Assembly (NCBI GenBank): GCA_002383285.1
Contig: DFXU01000077.1
Location: 1 to 21,806, forward strand
DNA: 21,806 nt
Reading direction: 5' to 3'
Source of the DNA: Caryophanales bacterium UBA4100
GTDB lineage: Bacteria; Bacillota; Bacilli; Paenibacillales; UBA4045
The notes under the pieces are model-generated. The model searched no databases and had not been told where the DNA came from. It saw only the letters and a list, made by a program, of their open reading frames with translations. The first letter of the stretch is position 1; each line of letters starts with the position of its first letter. A program made the position numbers and the translations under genes. Below are positions 16,550-21,806 of this stretch, piece after piece.

Positions 16550-17893
16550 ATGAAGACCAAAAGTTTGGCATCAAAAGCTTTAATGTTATTGTTCATCGCT
16601 GCATTAATCTTCATAACAGCTTGCGGTAACAACAATAACGCGGCGAATAATACACCGCCAGCTGCAGAGAAGAACAATGATGCTGCTGAACCAGCAGCAC
16701 CTACTAATGAGGCTAAGAATCTTAGTATCATGTGGTGGGGACCAGACGCGCGTCATGAAGCAACATTGAAAGTGTTAGATGAGTACACTGCGCAGAACCC
16801 TAGTGTTACATTTACTCCTGAGTATCTAGCATGGGATCCATTCTGGGCGAAATTGCCTACATTAGCAGCTTCGAAGACAATGACAGACGTTCTTCAAATG
16901 GATGCAGCCTTCATTAATGAATATGTATCCAGAGGCACACTAGCTGATCTCTCTGATATCGATTTGACAGGTATAGTAGATCCACAGCTTGTTGAAAACT
17001 TGAAAATTGACGGAAAACTTTACGGTATTCCACTTAGCCACAATGGACAAGGCTTTGCTTACAATAAAACCGCTCTAGAAGCAGCAGGTGTTACGCTTCC
17101 TAAGCTTGGTTGGACATGGGATGATTACTTCGCATTCGCAAGAGAAGCGAACGAGAAGCTTCCTGAAGGTCAATACGGAATTACTTACACAGTTACATGG
17201 GATGGATATCAATACTACCAAACTGCTAACGGTAAAGGTCCACTTATGTCAGATGGTGGTAAGACTTTCAACCTTGACAAAGACCTATTCATAAAGTTCT
17301 ACAATGAGCATGAGGCTCTTCGTAAAGAAGGCGCTCTTCCTCCAGCTGATATGCAAGCAGCATTCCTAGAGAATGATGCTCAAGCAGATCCAGTAGCTTC
17401 CGGTAAAGTAATGATGATCGGTAAATCAGTTGGTTCCGTTAGTGCACTTGAGCAATTACTACCAGGTCAAATTGACGTTGTTAACGTTCCTGTAGGCTCT
17501 TCTGGTAAAGGCGGTTGGGCACAATCAACAATCTTCCTTGCAGTAAGCACTGATTCTAAGAACACTGATGAAGCTAAGAAATTTGTTAAATGGTTCATCA
17601 CTGATCCAGCAGCAGGTAACATTCTTGGAATGACTCGTGGTATTCCAATTAATGATGAAGTATTCACAGCGCTTGAGCCAAACTTACAGCCTAAGGATAT
17701 TCTTGGTAAGAAGCTAGCTGAAGCAGCTGCTCCTTATGCATTACCTTTCTACTCCGCAGCAGCAGGATATTCAGAGTTCCAGGATTTCTTCAAGAATGAG
17801 ATGGACGCTGTAATGTTCGGTCAGAAGTCTGTAGAAGATGCTTATGAGAGCATCAACAAAAAAGGTATGGATACTGCAGCATCAATCAAGTAA
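16550..17893 (+). CDS. ABC transporter sugar-binding lipoprotein (YesO-like), encoded with the permeases
   Basis: 447 aa. ATG 16550 with AGGGGG at 16535-16540. The in-frame start at 16469 would translate the stem-loop and bury the signal peptide. Signal peptide with lipobox ITAC, Cys 25, then a low-complexity linker rich in Asn, Ala and Pro (25-56). The mature domain contains LSIMWWGPDARHEATLKVLD, NPSVTFTPEYLAWDPFWAKL, VLQMDAAFINEYVSRG, YGIPLSHNGQGFAYNKTAL, KLGWTWDDYFAFAREANEK and GGWAQSTIFLAVSTDSKN, typical of COG1653 oligosaccharide receptors such as YesO. Synonymous codons look more uniform than in the neighbouring genes, which suits a highly expressed protein. It delivers substrate to the two permeases. 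A terminator follows. Confidence 0.93.
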   Translation: MKTKSLASKALMLLFIAALIFITACGNNNNAANNTPPAAEKNNDAAEPAAPTNEAKNLSIMWWGPDARHEATLKVLDEYTAQNPSVTFTPEYLAWDPFWAKLPTLAASKTMTDVLQMDAAFINEYVSRGTLADLSDIDLTGIVDPQLVENLKIDGKLYGIPLSHNGQGFAYNKTALEAAGVTLPKLGWTWDDYFAFAREANEKLPEGQYGITYTVTWDGYQYYQTANGKGPLMSDGGKTFNLDKDLFIKFYNEHEALRKEGALPPADMQAAFLENDAQADPVASGKVMMIGKSVGSVSALEQLLPGQIDVVNVPVGSSGKGGWAQSTIFLAVSTDSKNTDEAKKFVKWFITDPAAGNILGMTRGIPINDEVFTALEPNLQPKDILGKKLAEAAAPYALPFYSAAAGYSEFQDFFKNEMDAVMFGQKSVEDAYESINKKGMDTAASIK

Positions 17894-17910
17894 AGCTGAT
17901 TAATTAACGG

Positions 17911-17953
17911 GCCGTCTCACGAGTAGTTCAATCTACTTGTGGGGCGGCTCTTA
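17911..17953 (+). terminator. Terminator of the permease / binding-protein operon
   Basis: GCCGTCTCACGAGTAG (17911-17926) pairs with CTACTTGTGGGGCGGC (17933-17948), a 16-bp stem with three G-U pairs and a 6-base loop, followed by TCTTATT. Confidence 0.82.
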
Positions 17954-17959
17954 TTATGT

Positions 17960-17989
17960 TTGAGAAATGTACCTCGATGCAACTATAAT
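17960..17989 (+). promoter_or_regulatory. Sigma-A promoter of the SDR gene
   Basis: TTGAGA (17960-17965), 18-base spacer, TATAAT (17984-17989). It lies directly after the operon terminator and 36 bases ahead of the SDR start codon. Confidence 0.65.
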
Positions 17990-18024
17990 TAAGCTGACAA
18001 AAAGAAAAGGATGTTGATGATCAT

Positions 18025-18786
18025 ATGAACATTGATTTAAAGGGAAGAACGGCACTAGTAACAGGAGCAACAGGTCAGTTGGGGAGGGTAATGGCGCGGA
18101 CCCTAGCTGCATGCGGCGCAGATATTATTATTCATTATCACAAGAATGAGACGAAGGCGGCTGAGCTACAGCAAGAAATTCAAGCGCTTGGTAGTAAGGC
18201 AACTATTGTACAAGCTGATATTACGGATGAGAAATCAGTTCTGAATATGCAGAGGATTGCTTATGAGAATTTCAACTCAGTGGATGTGATCGTAGCGAAT
18301 GCTGTTAGCCAGTACAAGTGGAAGACAATACTTGAACAAGCACCAGAAGACTATCTTGATCAATTTGAAAGCTGTGTGATGCAGAGTGTACTACTGTTCA
18401 AAGCCTTCGTTCCTCGCATGATTGATAATCAATATGGGCGAGTGATTGGGATTAACACGGAGTGCGCGATGCAGAATTTTCCGACACAATCAGCTTATGT
18501 AGCTGGCAAACGAGGGATGGATGGACTTTATCGGATTCTAGCCAAAGAGGTTGGTGAGCATCAGATTACCGTGAACCAAATTGCACCAGGATGGACGATT
18601 AGTGAACAAGACCGTCTAGCTCATTCAGAGGTACAGCCTGAGCATAGTAAGAATGTGCCGTTAAGACGTAGAGGAACGGATCAAGAGGTATCGAATGCAG
18701 TTGCCTTCCTGGCATCGGATCTTGCTAGCTATATTACTGGCGTGTACTTACCGGTAGCCGGTGGGAATGTCATGCCAACAATATAG
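18025..18786 (+). CDS. Short-chain dehydrogenase/reductase (SDR, FabG-like)
   Basis: 253 aa, the usual classical-SDR size. Cofactor motif TGATGQLG at 13-20, Asp 65 in QADITDE, VANAV at 90-94 in place of the usual NNAG, active-site Tyr 158 and Lys 162 in YVAGK, and VNQIAPGW at 183-190. The position 13 residues before the Tyr, normally the catalytic Ser, is Thr 145. The C-terminal PLRRRGTDQEVSNAVAFLAS and YITGVYLPVAGG are standard. It would reduce or oxidise a carbonyl/hydroxyl group with NAD(P)H; the substrate is not readable. A sugar or uronate derivative is possible, but it has its own promoter and a DNA-repair-like partner gene, so a link to pectin use is unproven. The AAGG at 18007-18010 is 14 bases from the ATG, farther than ideal; no alternative in-frame start is present. 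Confidence 0.9.
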   Translation: MNIDLKGRTALVTGATGQLGRVMARTLAACGADIIIHYHKNETKAAELQQEIQALGSKATIVQADITDEKSVLNMQRIAYENFNSVDVIVANAVSQYKWKTILEQAPEDYLDQFESCVMQSVLLFKAFVPRMIDNQYGRVIGINTECAMQNFPTQSAYVAGKRGMDGLYRILAKEVGEHQITVNQIAPGWTISEQDRLAHSEVQPEHSKNVPLRRRGTDQEVSNAVAFLASDLASYITGVYLPVAGGNVMPTI

Positions 18787-18811
18787 TGCAAGATAAATGG
18801 AGGTGTGTATT

Positions 18812-19300
18812 ATGGAATTGATTGAAGACGTCCTAGATTTCAAATTGACGATTGTTTATTGTGGGACTGCACTGGGCAATGTCTCATACGAGAAGAGAGC
18901 TTATTATGCGAATCCAGCGAACAAGTTCTGGAGGACGCTGTATGCTGTTGGATTAACTCCACGTCAGATAGAGCCTCAAGCGTATAAGGAGCTCTTACAA
19001 TATAAACAGGGTCTTACTGATATGGTCAAGGTGAATTTCGGTCTGGACTCTCAATTATCCAACGAGGACTATGATCAAATTCTGTTAAGGGATAAGATAC
19101 TACACTACCAGCCCGCGATCCTATGCTTTAACAGTAAGAATGCGGCCAAGAGGTTCCTAGGTAAGACGAAAGTTTCTTATGGTTTTCAAGAAGAGCAGAT
19201 AAACGAAACTCGTTTGTATGTAGCGCCATCAACATCGGGTGCTGCGAATGGCTATTGGGATGAAAGTGTGTGGAGAAGACTGAGTGAGTATTGTGGTTGA
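18812..19300 (+). CDS. Mug-like mismatch-specific (G:T/U) DNA glycosylase
   Basis: 162 aa from ATG 18812, which has GGAGG at 18799-18803; the in-frame ATG at 18797 would lie before that site. The fold of the uracil-DNA glycosylase superfamily is indicated by IVYCGTALGN (14-23), NPANKFWRTLYAVGLTP (34-50), GLTDMV (67-72), LCFNSKNAAKRFLG (104-117) and VAPSTSGAAN (137-146), the position of the second active-site motif. Compared with E. coli Mug the first motif is CGTALG instead of GINPG, so the catalytic Asn is missing at that place, as in the related branch of bacterial glycosylases with a CGTA-type motif. Expected role: removal of uracil, thymine or deaminated bases from mismatches. It starts 25 bases after the SDR stop and is probably co-transcribed with it. 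Confidence 0.82.
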   Translation: MELIEDVLDFKLTIVYCGTALGNVSYEKRAYYANPANKFWRTLYAVGLTPRQIEPQAYKELLQYKQGLTDMVKVNFGLDSQLSNEDYDQILLRDKILHYQPAILCFNSKNAAKRFLGKTKVSYGFQEEQINETRLYVAPSTSGAANGYWDESVWRRLSEYCG

Positions 19301-19412
19301 GAATTGGGGGATTGTAAAACTGAGCAGCATGCTGCAATGACCATGGATCCTGCATTGAGAATTTTCGTGGAATAATCGAACCAATAGAGAAGTTTCATAT
19401 GCCGTACCGATT

Positions 19413-19694
19413 ATTATTTCCGTTACACTCACTCTAGCGCTCCACATTCACTAAACTTGCTTCTCTAGCGGAAGAAAGTGCCGCTAATCGCTAACAGTAA
19501 CATGATCTTCTCACTTTAGCGGAACTTTTTTCCGTTGCACACACTCTAGTGATCCGTACTCATCAAATTTGCTTCTCTAGCGGAAGAAAGTTTCGCTAAT
19601 TGCTAACAGTAACCTGATCTTTTCACTTTAACGGAACTTTTTTCCGTTGCACACACTCTAGCGCTCCACATTCATCAAATTTGCTTCAATAGCG
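19413..19694. repeat. Tandem 112-bp intergenic repeats, two full copies and a partial third
   Basis: Units start at 19420, 19532 and 19644, so the period is exactly 112 bp twice. Each unit holds two small inverted repeats: TAGCG...CGCTA around GAAGAAAGT, and AACGGAA...TTCCGTT (or AGCGGAA) around CTTTT. The copies are nearly identical by eye. The third copy is cut short by the 9-bp repeats. Similar elements are known to me from Paenibacillus intergenic regions. Confidence 0.85.
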
Positions 19695-19739
19695 GAAGAA
19701 AGTGAAGAAAGTGAAGAAAGTGAAGAAAGTGAAGAAAGT
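19695..19739. repeat. Five tandem copies of the 9-mer GAAGAAAGT
   Basis: GAAGAAAGT occurs five times head to tail without change. The 9-mer is part of the 112-bp unit (after TAGCG), so the array is probably a slippage expansion of that segment in the last unit. It ends 10 bases before the stop codon of the minus-strand small ORF. Confidence 0.95.
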
Positions 19740-19748
19740 GTCCACTTT

Positions 19749-20069
19749 TTATTCTAGCTCTATTGTTGTGCCCTCGGTTTGATCGTCGAGTAATGAATGG
19801 AATAGTAACATGCCATCATGAACATAGATTGCTTTATTCATCTTATCATCCTTATACAATAACAGCGGCTTTACGGGATAAGACGGGAATTTCCGATCAG
19901 CTAGCGACCATGTACCCATCTCCACCCAGTTGTGTGGATCGGCTGACGTTAAAATTTCTTCTTCTCGGATATGATTAGAAACAGTAATAATGACGATTAG
20001 AAGAGCGGTGATAACCATAGCCGCAAGTAATTGTTGTTTTAATAGAAAGACTCCTCTCAGGAGTTGCAA
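19749..20069 (-). CDS. Small single-pass membrane protein, hypothetical
   Basis: Up to 106 aa. I do not recognise a family. N-terminal transmembrane segment LLAAMVITALLIVIITV, then a predicted extracytoplasmic part of about 70 residues with two aromatic patches (HNWVEMGTWSL, FPSYPVKPLLLY) and an acidic end. The start is unclear: TTG at 20069 is the only start codon that includes the positive FLLKQQ segment before the membrane span; the first ATG is at 20018, inside the span, and has no ribosome site. AGAGGAG lies inside the frame near 20055 without a fitting start after it. The order positive segment, hydrophobic span, polar domain looks like a real protein, but a 5' damaged gene is possible. 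It lies downstream of the effector-like gene on the same strand, behind a terminator. Confidence 0.45.
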   Translation of the reverse strand: MQLLRGVFLLKQQLLAAMVITALLIVIITVSNHIREEEILTSADPHNWVEMGTWSLADRKFPSYPVKPLLLYKDDKMNKAIYVHDGMLLFHSLLDDQTEGTTIELE

Positions 20070-20131
20070 TTGGGACTAATTTGACTCAACTATTGGACGT
20101 AAGAAGAGGGCCTTAGTTGCGGAGATTTTAC

Positions 20132-20261
20132 ACAGAAAGAGACCCATAGCTATCGGCTACGGGCCTGAACGAACTATATTTTATAAAAGGGGGGTTAAGT
20201 AATACTATATACGAAGATTATTAGTACAACATGAGAATTATATTTCATTTGTGTTACAAAT
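20132..20261. repeat. Direct repeat copy 1 (about 130 bp), downstream flank of the effector-like gene
   Basis: This 130-bp segment matches 21315-21442 with 13 differences by my count (11 substitutions, 2 single-base gaps), about 90 percent identity. It starts at the stop codon of the effector-like gene and contains a small hairpin ATTTGTGTTACAAAT, a GGGGGGTTAAGTAATACTATA stretch and a terminator hairpin. Confidence 0.9.
20133..20163 (-). terminator. Terminator hairpin in repeat copy 1
   Basis: On the minus strand CCCGTAGC (20163-20156) pairs with GCTATGGG (20150-20143), including one G-U pair, followed by TCTCTTTCT. On the plus strand the wobble would be a mismatch, so the hairpin favours minus-strand transcripts such as the effector-like gene. 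Confidence 0.7.
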
Positions 20262-21193
20262 CAGATGTCATCCTCAAGATCTGAATAATCGGTAGAGCTG
20301 TCATTACAATCAGAATCAGAATCCGAATCCCAATCGGAGGTAGAATCATTGTCAACGTCATCCGAATATTTCAGAAAGCGGCGGTCGATGTGACCGATAG
20401 ATTCCACTTCAGCATCTCTCTTGGCATAGCCCTCTGCTTGTGAAGCTGATTTGCTCTTTCCGCCTTCTGCTCTAACTGAACGTATTAGATCGTTGGTTGT
20501 CTCCACGGTAGCTGTCGTCTTACCCTTCATCCTAGCTCGCATCAGCTTGCGGGCTTTCAAGGTCGCCGTAACCGCCTGTGGTGATTGTTCTACAGAAGCG
20601 GCACTGCTTGCAGAAGGCTTTGTTGCGCTTGTATAATCCCTCAATGCTAGAGCTTTCTTCCCATTGGCAAAGGAGATACGGCTGCTAGCTCCCTTATTCG
20701 GATAAGTGCCCTTGAGATGATCCAATGCTGTAACCGGTGACTGGTCCAGCTTTAACCCAGCACCAGCCGGTACAAGGTCGCGAGATGGATTTCTATGAGC
20801 TTTAGGCTTGCCCTTGCCCCCGCCGTATTCTCCGATGCCTTTGTCGATAATGGCATCTTCACGTGTAACTTCACGAGGGTAGCGTTTTAGAGCCTTCTTC
20901 TGCTCAGCGGTAAGCTTCGGACTTGCTTCCGTATCCGCATCATAGCCTGAATCGTCAACAAAGTCGTCATCAGCTTCATCATCGCTGCCTTCCCTCTGAA
21001 TCACATTCGCTTTCCGTTGGATAGCTACTGATTGTGATTTTAGCATTTGCATGGTCGCATGATTTCCCAATGTTCTCTGAAGCTGCATGATATTCGCTCC
21101 AGCGGAAAGTCTTGTCGCTTTATCATCCTGCAATTGTTGAGATGATTTTCCTGCAGTCGAAGCAGCCTTCTTGTGCTGTGTCGTCCGAATCAT
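20261..21193 (-). CDS. Effector-like protein with LQRTLGN/IQR N-terminal module, C-terminal domain unknown
   Basis: 310 aa from ATG 21193, which has GAGGAAG well placed; ATG 21205, four residues earlier, has AGGA only 1-2 bases away. Numbered from 21193: a Lys/Gln/Ala-rich start, then MQLQRTLGNHATMQMLKSQ at 36-54 and a doubled IQR (58-60, 65-67). This LQR..GN.AV..(L/M)L..IQR pattern is known from N-termini of many bacterial toxin-like proteins, including those with DUF4157 linked to extracellular contractile injection systems. No HExxH metalloprotease motif is present. After an acidic linker comes a domain at about 100-276 (DLVPAGAGLKLDQSPVTALD, PNKGASSRISFANGKKAL, VRAEGGKSKSASQAEGYAKR, AEVESIGH) that I cannot assign. 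The last 34 residues are mostly Asp and Ser. No signal peptide. Neighbours offer no secretion genes or immunity gene; only the small membrane ORF downstream. Toxin or effector status is inferred. Confidence 0.75.
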   Translation of the reverse strand: MIRTTQHKKAASTAGKSSQQLQDDKATRLSAGANIMQLQRTLGNHATMQMLKSQSVAIQRKANVIQREGSDDEADDDFVDDSGYDADTEASPKLTAEQKKALKRYPREVTREDAIIDKGIGEYGGGKGKPKAHRNPSRDLVPAGAGLKLDQSPVTALDHLKGTYPNKGASSRISFANGKKALALRDYTSATKPSASSAASVEQSPQAVTATLKARKLMRARMKGKTTATVETTNDLIRSVRAEGGKSKSASQAEGYAKRDAEVESIGHIDRRFLKYSDDVDNDSTSDWDSDSDSDCNDSSTDYSDLEDDI

Positions 21194-21286
21194 GAGCTTC
21201 CTCATTTCCTAATAGTTTATATCGATATTCTACAGAAGATTGTTAATTTCCTTCTAATGTTTGTGCAGTACATATCGTTCGTCCGT

Positions 21287-21314
21287 AAAGTAGCCATCTA
21301 ATTTCTAGTTTCAA
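21287..21314 (-). promoter_or_regulatory. Possible promoter of the effector-like gene
   Basis: On the minus strand TTGAAA (21314-21309), 16-base spacer, TACTTT (21292-21287). It sits right at the edge of repeat copy 2 and about 95 bases before the start codon. The -10 match is modest. Confidence 0.3.
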
Positions 21315-21442
21315 ACAGAAAGAGACCCATAGCCATCAGCTATGAGTCTAAACGAACTATATTTTTAAAAGGGGGTTAAGTAATACTATAACCGATGTTT
21401 ATTAGTACAACATGAGAATTAGATTTCATTTGTGTTACAAAT
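21315..21442. repeat. Direct repeat copy 2 (128 bp), upstream flank of the effector-like gene
   Basis: Same orientation and about 90 percent identical to 20132-20261; the two copies are 1183 bp apart and enclose the effector-like gene. It lies between the MATE gene stop and the effector-like gene. Confidence 0.9.
21316..21346 (-). terminator. Terminator hairpin in repeat copy 2, probably serving the MATE gene
   Basis: On the minus strand CTCATAGC (21346-21339) pairs with GCTATGGG (21333-21326), one G-U pair, followed by TCTCTTTCT. Stem sequence differs from copy 1 but pairing on the minus strand is kept. Confidence 0.65.
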
Positions 21443-21529
21443 TCCTGTGACGGTGATCTATTCCATTAATTTATGCCCGTACTTATTGATACTTATATAT
21501 TATTTTCTAAGATTTGTTGGTCATATAAC

Positions 21530-21806
21530 TTAGCTTGGTTCCTTCTCGTTAAATAATCGTTTATATCGGAGCAGTAGATAGATAGCACGGAGGAAGAGAT
21601 CAATAGCGATTGAAAGCCAAACACCTGCAATCCCCATTCCCAAATAAATACAGAGGACATAAACACCAACTACCCGTATCAACCACATCCCTATAGCGGT
21701 ACTATACATCGGACTTTTCGTATCACCGGCTCCTTGTAATGCCCCCGCAAGAACAAGGCCGATAGCCAGAAACGGTTGTGCAAACGCATCGATCCGGAGG
21801 GCGGTT
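21530..21806 (-). CDS. MATE family efflux transporter, 3' part only
   Basis: The frame is open to the window edge, so the 5' part is missing; 91 codons and a stop TAA are visible. The translated end contains PFLAIGLVLAGALQGAGDTK, the conserved MATE (NorM/DinF-type) motif, then two hydrophobic segments with GMWLIRVVGVYVLC and GIAGVWLSIAIDLFLRAIYL and a basic end RYKRLFNEKEPS. MATE proteins export cationic drugs or metabolites in exchange for Na+ or H+. The ligand cannot be inferred. It runs in the same direction as the effector-like gene but is separated from it by repeat copy 2. Confidence 0.85.
   Translation of the reverse strand, partial: TALRIDAFAQPFLAIGLVLAGALQGAGDTKSPMYSTAIGMWLIRVVGVYVLCIYLGMGIAGVWLSIAIDLFLRAIYLLLRYKRLFNEKEPS

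Larger units (their letters stand above)
19301..19748. other. Intergenic region containing a repeat array
   Basis: No gene. A perfect 12-bp palindrome GCAGCATGCTGC lies at 19324-19335 soon after the glycosylase stop codon. From 19413 the region is filled by the 112-bp repeats and the 9-bp tandem repeats listed separately. Confidence 0.7.
21194..21529. other. Intergenic region upstream of the effector-like gene
   Basis: No gene. Contains repeat copy 2 with its terminator hairpin and, nearer the effector-like gene, a possible promoter. Between 21443 and 21529 the sequence is AT-rich and I see nothing in it. Confidence 0.6.

Noticed and set aside
16435..16731. 98-codon minus-strand open frame at the binding-protein start
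   Set aside because: Opposite the signal peptide and stem-loop; composition explained by the Asn/Ala linker on the other strand.
19413..19739. CRISPR array
   Set aside because: The units are 112 bp and continuous, with no short repeats separated by unique spacers, and no cas genes are near.

Overview
The window looks like a chromosomal stretch of a Gram-positive Bacillota bacterium, most likely Paenibacillus or a close relative. Evidence: strong GGAGG-type Shine-Dalgarno sites, lipoprotein solute-binding proteins, a YesM/YesN-type two-component pair beside a family 1 sugar ABC transporter with no ATPase of its own, a secreted protein made of bacterial Ig-like repeats, and AGCGGAA-type intergenic repeats. 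The genus is an inference; no rRNA or housekeeping marker is present.

Left part (1-9446), pectin and rhamnogalacturonan use. The window opens inside a fused pectin methylesterase / rhamnogalacturonan acetylesterase. Its 3' end overlaps, tail to tail, a LacI-family repressor. Divergent from the repressor is a GH105 unsaturated rhamnogalacturonyl hydrolase, and the gap between them holds a perfect 14-bp palindrome that is the obvious operator. A secreted protein with four Ig-like repeats follows, closed by a 17-bp terminator hairpin. Then come a DRE-TIM aldolase-like gene on the minus strand and, divergently, a large clan GH-A glycoside hydrolase (about 1033 aa) with its own terminator.

Middle part (9447-17950), sensing and uptake. 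A lipoprotein solute-binding protein, a YesM-type histidine kinase and a YesN-type AraC response regulator form one unit that ends at a terminator. A second unit encodes two permeases (GTGA overlap) and a second binding protein. Its promoter region carries two 17-bp direct repeats exactly 22 bp apart, a good candidate for the response regulator site. Presumably the esterases and the GH105/GH-A enzymes process pectic oligosaccharides, the transporter imports them using a shared ATPase encoded elsewhere, and the two-component system and LacI repressor set expression.

Right part (17951-21806), accessory region. An SDR oxidoreductase and a Mug-like DNA glycosylase form a short operon behind a good sigma-A promoter. 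Next is an array of 112-bp intergenic repeats ending in a 9-bp tandem repeat, then a small membrane protein candidate. After it lies a minus-strand gene for an effector-like protein: an N-terminal LQRTLGN/IQR module, an unrecognised C-terminal domain and an Asp/Ser tail. About 130-bp direct repeats, each with a terminator hairpin, bracket this gene. The window ends in the 3' part of a MATE transporter gene. The effector-like cassette and the paired direct repeats before the permease operon are the most interesting items.
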